43,061 nt of DNA from an uncultured Alphaproteobacteria bacterium (GCA_944391405.1 CALXTN010000012.1:1-43061); one strand, 5' to 3'; numbered from the stretch's first letter, positions 19,566 through 28,488 are shown. The notes: generated from the sequence alone by a model not told the origin. Translations and numbers: made by a program.

Positions 19566-20960
19566 ATGCATAATGCGGAACTTTTGTTGCCGGCCGGTTC
19601 TTTGGTTAAATTGAAAACAGCCCTTCTTTATGGCGCTGATGCCGTGTATGCCGGTACACCGGATATGAGCCTTAGAACGCAATCTAAGTTTTCTTTGGAA
19701 GAGTTGGAAGAAGGGATTAAAATTGTTCATGATATGGGTAAGAAAATTTATTTGACGCTTAATCTCTATATCCATAATGAAGAAGCTGAAAAGTTGCCGC
19801 AATTTGTGGAAACTCTTAAAAAGCTTCGTCCGGATGGCGTGTTAGTGGCAGACCCAGGGGTGTTTTATTATTTGAAAGAACATGCTCCGGAACTTAATCG
19901 TTTTGTATCAACACAGGCTAACATCTGTTCGGCGCAAACGGTTAAGTTTTGGCAATCTATGGGGGCGAAACTTTGTGTGCTTGGGCGTGAAGTTACTTTT
20001 GCGGAAATGGAAGAAATTCGTAAACAATGTCCAGATATTGAATTAGAGTGTTTTATGCACGGAGCTATGTGTATGTCTTATTCGGGGCGTTGTTTGATTT
20101 CTAACTTCTTGGCAGATAGAAGTGCTAATAAAGGTAAATGTGCACATTGTTGCAGATGGCATTATAAATTGCATATTCGTATGAAAGACGGAACTATTCG
20201 CGAACTCGTTATTAATGATGAAAATAAAAATAATTTTGAGTATTTGATTGAAGAAGATTTTCGTCCTGGGGAATATTATGAAGTTGTGGAAGATGAACAT
20301 GGCAGTTATCTTCTCAACTCCAAAGATATGTGTTTGATGCCGCGTTTAAATGATTTGCTACGAATCGGTATGGATTCACTTAAAGTCGAGGGACGTAATA
20401 AGACTGAATATTATGCAGGGGTTGTTGCCAGAGCTTATCGTCAGGCTATAGATGATTATTATGCAAATCCTGACGCTTGGTCATGTGATGAATATATGCC
20501 GGAATTAATGACATTACAAAATCGTGGTTATTGCTTAGGTTTTCATGATGGAAAAATTACCAATATTAGCCAAAACTATGAATATACAAGAACTTTGGGT
20601 GAGTGGTTGTTTGCCGGCTCTATTGTGGAATGGCAAGGAAATGATGCTATTTTTGAGTTAAGAAATTATATTGAAGCAGGTGAAAACATCCAGTTTCTGA
20701 TTCCGCATGGTTTGGAAAATTTGGATTTGGTTTTGCAAAGTTTTGAAGATGCTGATACCGGTGAAATCACCTCTAAAGTTTCAGCTGGGCAGGGAAAGAA
20801 AATTCGTATTCGTCCAGAAATGTGGGACAGAGATATTCAGGAAATTAAAAAACTTTTGCCGCAATATGTTATTGCACGTAAACATCAGCCACTTAAAGGG
20901 GAAAATGAAGTAATGTATCAGCATAAATTAAATGAGTTTCAGACGCTTTGTCAGCGTTGA
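19566..20960 (+). CDS. trhP: U32-family tRNA hydroxylation protein TrhP (YegQ)
   Basis: TrhP/YegQ proteins take part in prephenate-dependent formation of 5-hydroxyuridine at tRNA position 34. The 464-residue protein follows E. coli YegQ through its length: LLLPAGSLVKLKTALLYGADAVYAG at the start, STQANICSAQTVKFWQSMGA, FMHGAMCMSYSGRCLISNF, the Cys cluster CAHCCRW, then NSKDMCLMPRL, SLKVEGRNKTEYYAGVVARAYR and NRGYCLGF. The four conserved Cys residues expected to bind a cluster or metal appear present. RlhA, a paralogue acting on 23S rRNA, is longer and less similar. An ATG follows the DUF3108 stop by 4 bases. Confidence 0.88.
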   Translation: MHNAELLLPAGSLVKLKTALLYGADAVYAGTPDMSLRTQSKFSLEELEEGIKIVHDMGKKIYLTLNLYIHNEEAEKLPQFVETLKKLRPDGVLVADPGVFYYLKEHAPELNRFVSTQANICSAQTVKFWQSMGAKLCVLGREVTFAEMEEIRKQCPDIELECFMHGAMCMSYSGRCLISNFLADRSANKGKCAHCCRWHYKLHIRMKDGTIRELVINDENKNNFEYLIEEDFRPGEYYEVVEDEHGSYLLNSKDMCLMPRLNDLLRIGMDSLKVEGRNKTEYYAGVVARAYRQAIDDYYANPDAWSCDEYMPELMTLQNRGYCLGFHDGKITNISQNYEYTRTLGEWLFAGSIVEWQGNDAIFELRNYIEAGENIQFLIPHGLENLDLVLQSFEDADTGEITSKVSAGQGKKIRIRPEMWDRDIQEIKKLLPQYVIARKHQPLKGENEVMYQHKLNEFQTLCQR

Positions 20961-20966
20961 TTATGC

Positions 20967-20995
20967 TTGTTATACGTTTTTATTTATGATATAAT
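20967..20995 (+). promoter_or_regulatory. Predicted promoter for the gene at 21026
   Basis: TTGTTA at 20967-20972 and a perfect TATAAT at 20990-20995 have a 17-base spacer, placing the start about 25 bases before the ATG. Confidence 0.65.
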
Positions 20996-21025
20996 CATTT
21001 TATAGAAAATTATTGGAGACGATTT

Positions 21026-21547
21026 ATGAGTAAAATTAATCCGGAATCTGTGGTTGCTATGGGGGCTTCATTGGCAGGGATAGGGCAGTCTCAAGTTGAA
21101 AAACAAATTATTAATCAGACAGCGATTTCATGGGAAGATGCTCAAAAGAAGGTTCTTGTGGCGGAATTAAAAGCGCAGTGTTCGTATATGAGCGATGGGG
21201 TGCGCAGAGTGCTTGAAGTTTATCGGGCTGATGAACCACTGGAAGTACGCGAAGCCTTAAAAATTGATGCTCAAAGATTAAATTATATGATTAGTGGTAA
21301 TCAGTATTTTTTAAGTAGTGGATTTGGTAATACACCGTTTAATATGGAAAATGTTAAAAATGAAAGAAATCATTTTCAGCTGTCTGCTGCAGAAAATTAT
21401 AGTGATTTCAATGTGTTTGTGGAAAAGGAGCCTATGCAATTTATGGAAATGGAGAATTCTTCAAAAACTATTAATAAAGTTGAAAATGAGGCTGAAATTA
21501 ATGCTACTATGCTCAAAGCAATGATGAAACAGCGTATGGTGCGTTAA
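21026..21547 (+). CDS. Unknown cytoplasmic protein
   Basis: I do not recognise this 173-residue protein. It has no signal peptide or membrane segment. Residues 1-95 look helical (SWEDAQKKVLVAELKAQCSYM and SDGVRRVLEVYRADEPLEVREALKIDAQRL); the rest, with many N, E and M residues, looks loosely folded. GGAGAC lies 6 bases before the ATG and a strong promoter is upstream. A hairpin terminator follows, so it is a single-gene unit between trhP and rplQ. Confidence 0.75.
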   Translation: MSKINPESVVAMGASLAGIGQSQVEKQIINQTAISWEDAQKKVLVAELKAQCSYMSDGVRRVLEVYRADEPLEVREALKIDAQRLNYMISGNQYFLSSGFGNTPFNMENVKNERNHFQLSAAENYSDFNVFVEKEPMQFMEMENSSKTINKVENEAEINATMLKAMMKQRMVR

Positions 21548-21604
21548 TGTTTTTAGTTTAAGTGCTGAAAATACTTTACAAATTTAATTTAATAGTGTAT
21601 TAGT

Positions 21605-21645
21605 GAGCCAGATTTTTGAGAATCGTGAAAGTCCGGCTCTTTTTT
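21605..21645 (+). terminator. Intrinsic terminator after the gene at 21026
   Basis: GAGCC (21605-21609) pairs with GGCTC (21635-21639), with further pairs inside and one mismatch, followed by six T residues. The loop is large, so efficiency is uncertain. Confidence 0.55.
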
Positions 21646-21721
21646 ATGGATATAAAATTGTATCTGTTTGAGGCGGGGTTTCTTGCTTTTTCAAGATTTT
21701 TTTCGCATTCATGAAGGTGGT

Positions 21722-21757
21722 GCGGAAGGTGTTTTTATCCGCTCCGGGCTCCGGAGC
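21722..21757 (+). promoter_or_regulatory. Two overlapping hairpins in the rplQ leader
   Basis: GCGGA (21722-21726) pairs with TCCGC (21738-21742), and GCTCCGG (21741-21747) pairs perfectly with CCGGAGC (21751-21757). They share two bases, so they compete. They end about 10 bases before the Shine-Dalgarno GAAAGG (21768-21773). The GC content is far above the surroundings. A role in L17 autoregulation is an inference. Confidence 0.4.
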
Positions 21758-21781
21758 TCAGTTAATAGAAAGGTTTATACA

Positions 21782-22234
21782 ATGAGACATGGTGATGCAC
21801 ATAGACGCTTTAATATGCCGAAAAGTCAAAGAAGAGCGTTGTTTGCTAATTTAACTAATGCTTTGTTCACTCATGAACAAATTACTGTTACTCTTCCACG
21901 TGCGAAAGAATTAAGAACTTTTGCTGATAGCATGATTACTTATGCCAAAAAAGGTGATTTGAATTCTCGTCGTTTGGCTTTGTCTTTCTTGCGCAATAAC
22001 GAAGTAGTTGCTAAACTCTTTTCTGTTTTGGCTGAGCGTTATAAAGAACGTAATGGCGGTTATACTCGCGTTTTGAAAGCTGGTTACAGATATGGTGACT
22101 GCGCTCCAATGGCTATTATCGAACTTGTTGACAGAGATGTTAATGCTAAAGGTTTGAAAGATATTGAACGCGTTAAGGCTGAAAAAGCTGCTGCCGAAGC
22201 TGCTCAAAAAGCTGAAGAAGCTGCTGCCGCTTAA
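21782..22234 (+). CDS. rplQ: 50S ribosomal protein L17
   Basis: L17 is a core large-subunit protein. The family start MRHGDAHRRFNMPKSQRRALFANL is unmistakable, followed by LPRAKELRTFADSMITYAKKG and GGYTRVLKAGYRYGDCAPMAIIELVDR. I start at this ATG (150 residues), with GAAAGG upstream. An in-frame ORF reaches back to 21668, but the extra 38 codons match nothing in L17. The C-terminus carries an Ala/Glu/Lys-rich tail that is common in alphaproteobacterial L17. Unusually, the gene is alone: rpsM, rpsK and rpoA are not next to it. Confidence 0.97.
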   Translation: MRHGDAHRRFNMPKSQRRALFANLTNALFTHEQITVTLPRAKELRTFADSMITYAKKGDLNSRRLALSFLRNNEVVAKLFSVLAERYKERNGGYTRVLKAGYRYGDCAPMAIIELVDRDVNAKGLKDIERVKAEKAAAEAAQKAEEAAAA

Positions 22235-22251
22235 GCTCAACAGTATAATTT

Positions 22252-22284
22252 ACAAAAAAGCGTCCGAGAGGGCGCTTTTTTTGT
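22252..22284 (+). terminator. Intrinsic terminator after rplQ
   Basis: AGCGTCC (22259-22265) pairs with GGGCGCT (22270-22276) around a GAGA loop, with flanking A and T runs extending the stem. Confidence 0.85.
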
Positions 22285-22333
22285 AACAAGAAAACTATCG
22301 GTTAAGTTGGGTGGAATTATGTGAACGTTATAA

Positions 22334-22558
22334 TTAATTTGCTTTTTGTTGTTGCATATCATTTCTCATATCCTCAATGGCTGAGGATGCATCATTTTTC
22401 ATATCTTTTAATGTCTTTATGCTTTCATCCTTAACTTCTGTGGCTGCTTGTCCAATGGTTGTATTTGAATTTATTTCTCCCGTAAAAGATGCTCGTATAA
22501 AGGCATATATTACTATGGCTATTAAAAAATAAATGATGTAACTGATTACTTTTCCCAT
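22334..22558 (-). CDS. Small single-pass membrane protein
   Basis: This 74-residue protein has one hydrophobic segment (about residues 4-24) and then a hydrophilic, helical tail rich in D, E, K, M and Q (DESIKTLKDMKNDASSAIEDM), possibly a short coiled coil. A strong GGAGGAG lies just before the ATG, which argues that it is real. It stands alone, with no recognisable family. Such proteins can be accessory subunits of envelope complexes, but nothing here says which. Confidence 0.65.
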   Translation of the reverse strand: MGKVISYIIYFLIAIVIYAFIRASFTGEINSNTTIGQAATEVKDESIKTLKDMKNDASSAIEDMRNDMQQQKAN

Positions 22559-22634
22559 GTCTCCTCCTGTCTTTTGGGGTTGAAACTACTTATTATATAA
22601 TTCGTTAAATCGCTTTTTTAAAGGGATAAAATGT

Positions 22635-22662
22635 TTGACTTATAAAAAGTTTATTTTATATT
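22635..22662 (+). promoter_or_regulatory. Predicted promoter for the gene at 22711
   Basis: TTGACT at 22635-22640 and TATATT at 22657-22662 have a 16-base spacer. The leader to the ATG would be about 40 AT-rich bases. Confidence 0.55.
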
Positions 22663-22710
22663 AATGATAGTTTTATCAATTATTGTCTAACTTATTAAAT
22701 CTTATTTTTT

Positions 22711-23502
22711 ATGGAAACAAAATTTGTACCCCTGTATGGGGAACCAAGAGCAGTTGTCCTTAATGAAACTTTAGGTGGTTATGGAGAAGTTGTAGGTGTT
22801 AAAAAGTTTGAAAACGGCTTTTTTGCGCTTCGTTATGAGAATGGTGTTGTCTTGTATGATAATGCCGGTCAGGTAATTGATACTGATTTGGAGGATGTTT
22901 TTGTTTTTAAATTCGGTTACAGACTGTTTAAAAAAATAAATTCTTCTTATTGGTATTTGGTTGATCCTAACGGAAATTCCGAACTTTGCCATGTGAAATG
23001 TGAGGCAGAAAAATTTCATCTCAGCGGAAATGTTGTGGCATTATGTGATGCTCGTAAAATGTGGCGAGTATTTCAGCTTAGTAATACTGCTCCTGTGATT
23101 GAATATATCTTGCTTTCTAATTCGGTAGGGGCTTTTGGTTGTGAAGATGTTCAAGTTTTTCAGAATAAAAATTCTAATAATTTTGTAGTTGTTTTTTATC
23201 GAAAAGACGGGACTATTCTTTTGCATCACAGACAAGCTATGTCAACTCGTGTTGATAAGGTTTTGGCAGAATATAATGATTTTCGTTATCTTGCAAATGG
23301 GAAATTCGTTTGTTCTACTAAGAAACTTGAGGAATATCCTCAGGAAGGTGGAATACTTGGAATTAGAGTTAAAGATGGTGGAACGTTTACTCTGTTTGAT
23401 GAAAATTTGAATGTTCTTAACAAGGATATGGAAGAGCTTTTTGTTTGTGAAGATGGCTCTTTTGCTAATATGCAAAAGTATCAAAAGGTTTCTTTAGCGT
23501 AA
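22711..23502 (+). CDS. Unknown beta-rich protein, WG-repeat-like style
   Basis: The 263-residue protein has no signal peptide and no known motif. It alternates short beta strands with turns such as FENGFFALRYENGVVLYDNAGQ and VKDGGTFTLFDENLNVLN, a style seen in WG-repeat and beta-propeller proteins, but the repeats are too diverged to define. The ATG, in ATGGAAAC, has no Shine-Dalgarno and follows a T-rich leader. A predicted promoter is upstream and a perfect hairpin terminator downstream, so it is its own transcription unit. Confidence 0.7.
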   Translation: METKFVPLYGEPRAVVLNETLGGYGEVVGVKKFENGFFALRYENGVVLYDNAGQVIDTDLEDVFVFKFGYRLFKKINSSYWYLVDPNGNSELCHVKCEAEKFHLSGNVVALCDARKMWRVFQLSNTAPVIEYILLSNSVGAFGCEDVQVFQNKNSNNFVVVFYRKDGTILLHHRQAMSTRVDKVLAEYNDFRYLANGKFVCSTKKLEEYPQEGGILGIRVKDGGTFTLFDENLNVLNKDMEELFVCEDGSFANMQKYQKVSLA

Positions 23503-23516
23503 ACTTGTAAAATTAT

Positions 23517-23545
23517 GGCGATAGTTAAAGACTATCGCCTTTTTT
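23517..23545 (+). terminator. Intrinsic terminator after the gene at 22711
   Basis: GGCGATAGT (23517-23525) and ACTATCGCC (23531-23539) form a perfect 9-bp stem with a 5-base loop, followed by six T residues. Confidence 0.9.
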
Positions 23546-23676
23546 ATACTTGCTAAGAGTTCTTTGTTATTTTTGTTCAACGCAACTATTTTTGTATTGC
23601 TATGTATGTTATATGTCATTTTTTGTTTTGTGTAGCTTTGTTCTTTATTGAGCAATAATAGCGCTAATGCTGTTGA

Positions 23677-24315
23677 TTAGGATACTCTTATTTTTTTGCG
23701 ATTTAATATTTCTGTATAGGCGGATAGTGCCGGTATGATAATATAATCAATTAATTCTATTTGTTGCGGGGTAAGTCTTTCTGTGAAAAGTTCCCGTTTT
23801 TCATCTATCATTTTGGCGGTAATAGGTTGTTTGCCGCGGTCTATGGTTATTTTTGTTTTTTTATTTTGCGCTTCGGCGTAAAAAGCATAACTTTCTACCG
23901 GATGATCGTATTCATAGGTTTCTTTAAAAGTATAGTCACTGGCCGTTTCATATTCTTCTTCATTTTCAAAGAACGGAATAATGTTATAAATATTCTCATC
24001 GTATTGTAAAAGGCCTCCGATACTTTGTTCTTTGAAATGCTTAAAAGAGTTTATAATCAAATAGTTTAATTCATTGTATTCAATGATTGCTACAAAATTA
24101 TGGATTAGGCTATTTTCACTATATGCCGTTTCATTTGGTGCAAGGATGTGTAACTTGTTTTCTTCTTGAGAAACTATGTTATCATATAATGGGTGTCCAG
24201 GGTGGATGAAATTGACTTCGATTTGGTCTCTTTTGGCTTTAATGAACTTTTGCGGTTTGATATAAAGTTCATCCTTGCTATTGATGGATTTTAACCAACT
24301 TGAAATTTTATTCAT
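23677..24315 (-). CDS. Unknown cytoplasmic protein
   Basis: I do not recognise this 212-residue acidic protein. It lacks a signal peptide and membrane segments. The middle looks beta-rich (EVNFIHPGHPLYDNIVS, FVAIIEYNELNYLIINSF), while residues about 165-205 look helical. A strong GGAGAG precedes the ATG. It lies about 90 bases downstream of the exported protein at 24407 on the same strand and may share its transcript. Confidence 0.7.
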   Translation of the reverse strand: MNKISSWLKSINSKDELYIKPQKFIKAKRDQIEVNFIHPGHPLYDNIVSQEENKLHILAPNETAYSENSLIHNFVAIIEYNELNYLIINSFKHFKEQSIGGLLQYDENIYNIIPFFENEEEYETASDYTFKETYEYDHPVESYAFYAEAQNKKTKITIDRGKQPITAKMIDEKRELFTERLTPQQIELIDYIIIPALSAYTEILNRKKIRVS

Positions 24316-24406
24316 TGTTCTCTCCTTGCTTTTTTATCAGTATAGCATAAAAAGCATTGTGCTGTAAATATATTTTTATTCTAGACGATGGATACTTAGC
24401 AAATTC

Positions 24407-24853
24407 CTAATTTTGAGCACGAATTGATAAAAAATTATCTATTTTTTCGGTGAGCATTTGCGTGTATGATGGGATGTCATCTATTCCATCGGTTAAATTG
24501 GTTATTTTTTCATATCCGAATGATGCTCCGTCTGATATGCGAATTAGCACTAGGTTTAGTGTGGTTGATAAATTGAAAGCAGAGATAAATTCAGGATGTC
24601 GGTTGATGTCAATGAGGTAGGTGTGTATTTTGCTTTGGTAGTTGTTTCTTAAAATGTTGATTATTAAATTTATGGTTGGGGTATTCTCTGGATTGGAATT
24701 GGCTGAGTCATAAAAAATGATAATCTCAGGTAGAGTTTTTCCTTCGGGGTTTATATATAAATTTTCGAGTGTCGGTTCCGCGTGTATGCCGGTAAAAGGA
24801 GTGATACAAAGGGCACATATTCCGGTAAAACAGGCAATGATTTTTGAAAACAT
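24407..24853 (-). CDS. Exported thioredoxin-fold-like protein without catalytic cysteines
   Basis: The 148-residue product has a signal peptide ending about HA-EPT (residue 26). The mature part follows the thioredoxin-fold order: strand LPEIIIFYDSANSNP, helix TPTINLIINILRNN, strand KIHTYLIDINRHPEFISAFNL, and strand TLNLVLIRISDGASFGY. Where a CxxC would sit after the first strand there is SANSNPEN, so it cannot act as a classic oxidoreductase. GGAGGAG precedes the ATG. The fold is my inference from pattern; a chaperone or binding role in the periplasm would fit but is unproven. Confidence 0.65.
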   Translation of the reverse strand: MFSKIIACFTGICALCITPFTGIHAEPTLENLYINPEGKTLPEIIIFYDSANSNPENTPTINLIINILRNNYQSKIHTYLIDINRHPEFISAFNLSTTLNLVLIRISDGASFGYEKITNLTDGIDDIPSYTQMLTEKIDNFLSIRAQN

Positions 24854-24899
24854 TTCTCCTCCTCAAACGGTTTATAGATATATGCTTTACTTATGGTTT

Positions 24900-26576
24900 T
24901 TAAAGAGGTGCGCAGGCAAATCTTAACCACTCCAATTCTTGACGTGTCAGATATTTTTTCAGGCTTAAAAAGACTTGGCGGTGGTAGCGATTGAGCCAGT
25001 TGATTTCATCCGTAGTTAATAGATTTTTATTGATTAAGTTCTTATCTATTGGTGCTAAAGTTAAAACTTCAAAGTGTAAAAATTTTGGATTTTTACTCGG
25101 TTTTACCATATAGAGATTTTCTATGCGGATACCAAAAGCGTTTTCTTTGTAATATCCTGGTTCAATAGAGGTTATCATACCGGCTTTGTATTCGGCACTT
25201 CTTTTAGCGTGAATGGAAATACGTGCGGGACCTTCGTGCACATTTGAGAAAAATCCGACTCCATGACCAGTACCGTGTTCATAGTCTAAGCCTTTTTGAT
25301 AAAGAGGTTGACGAGCAATTAAATCTAATTCATCGCCGGAGGTTTTGTGTGGGAAAACGGCACTGGCAAGGGCTATGTGAGATTTTAATACCAGTGTATT
25401 TTTTTCTATCATATCTGCTGAGGGGGCGCCAATGGCAATAGTACGAGTAACATCCGTTGTGCCGTCGTAGTATTGACCGCCGCTATCTATCAATAAAACA
25501 GAGTTCTTTTTTAATGTCGCATTACTCTGTTCGGTTGCATGATAGTGTACAATGGCTGCGTTAGAACCGCTGCCGGCAATTGTGGCAAAGCTTTCTGAGT
25601 GGAAATTTAATTCTTTTTTGCGGAAAGATAAAAGTTTTTCTGAAACATCAATTTCGGTTTTGCCTTTATAGTTTTTGGATAGCCAATACATAAATTTACT
25701 TAAAGCTACACCATCTCTTAAGTGTGCATTACGAATGCCTTTTAATTCAACGGCGTTTTTAACAGCTTTAAGCGCGGTTATTTCATCCGAAATGTTTTTA
25801 AGCTTGTTGTTAAAGGTTTTGATAATGGCCGGTGCGGTGTTAAAGTCTGCGCCGAGTTTGTCATATTGAGCCAGATGTTCTTGCAATTTATCAAAGCTCA
25901 AAGCTTGTTCATAATCGCAATGTTCGGCAAAGACTTTATATGTTCCGTTTTTTTCCACCAAAACGTATGCTCTGAATATAGGCGTGTAGGGGAGTGCATT
26001 GGAACGTAAATTCAATAACCAAGAACTGTTGGAAGCATCGGTTACTAAGTAGGCATCTAATCCCAATTTTTTGATATGGCTGGCAAATGATGCTATTTTA
26101 TCCTTAGATACGTGACCGGTGAATTTTTTCAGATGAGTGAACACTTTTATTTTTTGAGTGCTCAGCAATTTGGGAGGATTTTCTGTCGGTATGAATTGTG
26201 CAAGAGGCAGGAGTTTTTGTAAGTTATCCAAAGCGCTTTGGCTGATAACCCAGGGATTGTAACTTAAGCGGGCTGCTGTTTTCGCATAGTTGTTTTTTAA
26301 CCATTCAAAAAAGCTAATTTCTGATAATTTGACGATTTCCACTTGTCTTAAATTGACTTCCTTCTTGGCTTGGAGTTCGTAGCGTCCGTCCACAAATAAA
26401 TAGGCCTTTGATTGGGTTATGAATAATAAAGCGTACGAGCCACTAAATTTGGTTAATTCTAAAATTCGATTTTCTTCCGGCAGAATATCTTCATTAATGA
26501 ACATGTTACCGAGGGTGAAAATCCGGCCGCTTAGTTTGGCTGTTTTTAATTCTTTTTGTACGCTTTTTATATCCAT
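24900..26576 (-). CDS. pepP: Xaa-Pro aminopeptidase (M24 family, three-domain type)
   Basis: The enzyme removes an N-terminal residue that precedes proline. The 558-residue protein has two creatinase-like N-terminal domains and a C-terminal M24 pita-bread domain. Metal ligands are in place: LLIDSGGQYYDGTTDVTRTI (two Asp), GTGHGVG (His), TSIEPGYY (Glu) and GIRIENL (Glu). The length fits the long alphaproteobacterial and eukaryotic APP type, not the 440-residue E. coli PepP. I start at 26576 because AGGAG precedes that ATG; a frame reaching 26639 would run into prmA. It follows prmA by 35 bases, a common alphaproteobacterial pair. The symbol is used in the broad sense. Confidence 0.92.
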   Translation of the reverse strand: MDIKSVQKELKTAKLSGRIFTLGNMFINEDILPEENRILELTKFSGSYALLFITQSKAYLFVDGRYELQAKKEVNLRQVEIVKLSEISFFEWLKNNYAKTAARLSYNPWVISQSALDNLQKLLPLAQFIPTENPPKLLSTQKIKVFTHLKKFTGHVSKDKIASFASHIKKLGLDAYLVTDASNSSWLLNLRSNALPYTPIFRAYVLVEKNGTYKVFAEHCDYEQALSFDKLQEHLAQYDKLGADFNTAPAIIKTFNNKLKNISDEITALKAVKNAVELKGIRNAHLRDGVALSKFMYWLSKNYKGKTEIDVSEKLLSFRKKELNFHSESFATIAGSGSNAAIVHYHATEQSNATLKKNSVLLIDSGGQYYDGTTDVTRTIAIGAPSADMIEKNTLVLKSHIALASAVFPHKTSGDELDLIARQPLYQKGLDYEHGTGHGVGFFSNVHEGPARISIHAKRSAEYKAGMITSIEPGYYKENAFGIRIENLYMVKPSKNPKFLHFEVLTLAPIDKNLINKNLLTTDEINWLNRYHRQVFLSLKKYLTRQELEWLRFACAPL

Positions 26577-26611
26577 GGCTACTCCTTTCTTAAGGGAAAT
26601 ATCGGACGGGA

Positions 26612-27484
26612 TTATTTTTGCAATAATGCTGCACGCCAATTTTCCATTTGATATGTTTTTATGACTTTAAAGCCAACTTGCTTATGATGTTCTATAATAT
26701 CGTTTTCTTGATTGTCAATAAATCCCGAAATTAAGTAACAGCCTCCTTGATTTAAATTTTGATATGCGGATAATGTCATTTCTTTTAGGGGATTGGCTAG
26801 AATATTTGCAAATATGATGTCGTAGGGTGCGGTTTTATTGATTTCCGGATTGTTGTAGCCGTCGCTTAAAATTGCTTTCATGGAATCTTCAACATTGTTG
26901 GTGATTGCATTGTTGTTGGTAACGTCTACGGCTTCATCATCGATATCGGCTGCTAAAATTTTAACATCTTTGTTCCAGATTTTTGCGGCGGCAATAGAGA
27001 GAATCCCTGAGCCGGTTCCCATATCTAAGATGCGATGCGGTTTGGCTATTGTTTGATGAAGTTCAGAAATGGCTGTTAAGCACATTTTGGTGGTTTGATG
27101 CTCTGAGCCAAATGCGGTGGCGGCATAAACTTGTACCGGAATTTTTGTGGTTTTAGGACAGCTGGCTTCATGTATGCCGTATATCATAAAATCTCTTATT
27201 TCAAATGGAGCGAATTTAATGACATTTTCTTTGAGCCAGTTTTTGCTTTCTAAAACTTCTTCAGTATAGGGAGGGAGTTTTAATTCTTGTGTTTGTATGG
27301 CAGATTTTAGAGTTTCTGCGTTAAATTCCAGCGGCGCATAGCAAACGTATTCTTCTTTGCCGTCATCGGTATAATTTATGGCGACAACATCAAAGGTTTC
27401 TTCTAAGTATTCGTTTTCTCTTTCGGGTAATGTTTCTACCGGTTTAAAACGAAATAATTTACAACTTTTTCCAAGGTTATGCAT
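26612..27484 (-). CDS. prmA: Ribosomal protein L11 methyltransferase
   Basis: PrmA trimethylates ribosomal protein L11 with S-adenosylmethionine. The 290-residue protein has an N-terminal substrate-binding domain and a Rossmann methyltransferase domain: AFGSEHQTTKMCL at 124-136, the SAM loop LDMGTGSGILSIAAA at 153-167, ILAADIDDEAV and the active-site FANILANPL. GAGG lies 8 bases before the ATG. It is the first gene of the prmA-pepP unit and is divergent from the lipoprotein at 27576. Confidence 0.93.
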   Translation of the reverse strand: MHNLGKSCKLFRFKPVETLPERENEYLEETFDVVAINYTDDGKEEYVCYAPLEFNAETLKSAIQTQELKLPPYTEEVLESKNWLKENVIKFAPFEIRDFMIYGIHEASCPKTTKIPVQVYAATAFGSEHQTTKMCLTAISELHQTIAKPHRILDMGTGSGILSIAAAKIWNKDVKILAADIDDEAVDVTNNNAITNNVEDSMKAILSDGYNNPEINKTAPYDIIFANILANPLKEMTLSAYQNLNQGGCYLISGFIDNQENDIIEHHKQVGFKVIKTYQMENWRAALLQK

Positions 27485-27575
27485 AGGTTTGCCTCAAATC
27501 TATTTTTTTTGTTTACAACTTTTTTTTCAAGATGCATAAATATTAGTGAGGAAAACGTTAAAAAGAGATTATATT

Positions 27576-28358
27576 ATGAAAAAAATATTTATCGGTTTGG
27601 CTGTTTTAGCTGTGGCTTCCTGTTCTTATTATATGAAGGGAGATTATACTCTCGGGAAGCGAAATACTTTTAATGACTTCTTTTATACTTATAATATTCG
27701 TTATTATGATACCGGTGAGTTTTCTTCTGTTGCTAAGGAAACAGAAACAATAAGTGATTATGAAGCAGGTGTTATTCGCCATGCTGTTCCGGGGGGAATT
27801 GTCGTTTCTTCTAAAGTCTTGGAAAAAGAAGTTTATTCTGATGAAATTGTGAGACCAACTAAGAAGGGTGGTTTGGTTTCTTATACTGTTCCAGTAGAAT
27901 TTTCTGATGAAAAAGTGTATAAAATTATTGGTGAAGTGCAAATTAATGAGCATTTTTATCGTTTGGTTGAGCCGAATCGATTGGGGGATATAGTTCTTTT
28001 AGACGATAATGGAAATATTTATCCTCGTGTTGGGAGGATTTATAATGATAGGTTAGCCCTACTTGAAACGGCGTTTCTGTTAGAACCTGCTGATTTGAAG
28101 TTTGTTAATGAACGTACAAGACAGGTTGATGATAACGAGCATCTTATTTCCAGTTTTGAGGTTCGTTATGCGGGTATAGAAGACTACAAAATGGTCTTTA
28201 AATATAAAACTGTTCATAATGATCGAGGAGAACCAATTGAAGAGAATAAAACTCTTAAATTCCCAATGTATGATAAAAATGTTACTTTAGGAACTATTCA
28301 ATTGGAAATCTTAAATGTCGATGACACAGGTATTGAATATAAAATTCTAGCTTTATAA
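27576..28358 (+). CDS. Lipoprotein of unknown function
   Basis: The 260-residue product has a lipoprotein signal peptide MKKIFIGLAVLAVASC with lipobox AVASC (Cys16). The mature part is beta-rich and acidic, without a motif I know. Asp or Glu follows the acylated Cys only later (SYYMKGD), so by the +2 rule it would probably be sent to the outer membrane, if that rule holds here. I start at the ATG at 27576, not the in-frame GTG 30 bases upstream, because the signal peptide begins there. A hairpin terminator follows. Confidence 0.75.
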   Translation: MKKIFIGLAVLAVASCSYYMKGDYTLGKRNTFNDFFYTYNIRYYDTGEFSSVAKETETISDYEAGVIRHAVPGGIVVSSKVLEKEVYSDEIVRPTKKGGLVSYTVPVEFSDEKVYKIIGEVQINEHFYRLVEPNRLGDIVLLDDNGNIYPRVGRIYNDRLALLETAFLLEPADLKFVNERTRQVDDNEHLISSFEVRYAGIEDYKMVFKYKTVHNDRGEPIEENKTLKFPMYDKNVTLGTIQLEILNVDDTGIEYKILAL

Positions 28359-28381
28359 AATTATTTGTGAGGTAGATGAAG

Positions 28382-28412
28382 AAACGAGCTTTTTGTAACG
28401 GCTCGTTTTTTT
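28382..28412 (+). terminator. Intrinsic terminator after the lipoprotein gene
   Basis: AAACGAGC (28382-28389) pairs perfectly with GCTCGTTT (28401-28408), with an 11-base loop and a T run. Confidence 0.75.
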
Positions 28413-28488
28413 GTATCTAGACTAAAATTTAGGTTTAAACTTTATAACGGCACCCTATATCATTAGTATATTATCGATGGAGGAAAAA

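Noticed and set aside
21668..21781. N-terminal extension of rplQ
   Set aside because: L17 proteins begin at MRHG; the extension matches nothing, and a ribosome site sits before the later ATG.
26577..26639. N-terminal extension of pepP
   Set aside because: It would run into prmA, while AGGAG precedes the ATG at 26576.
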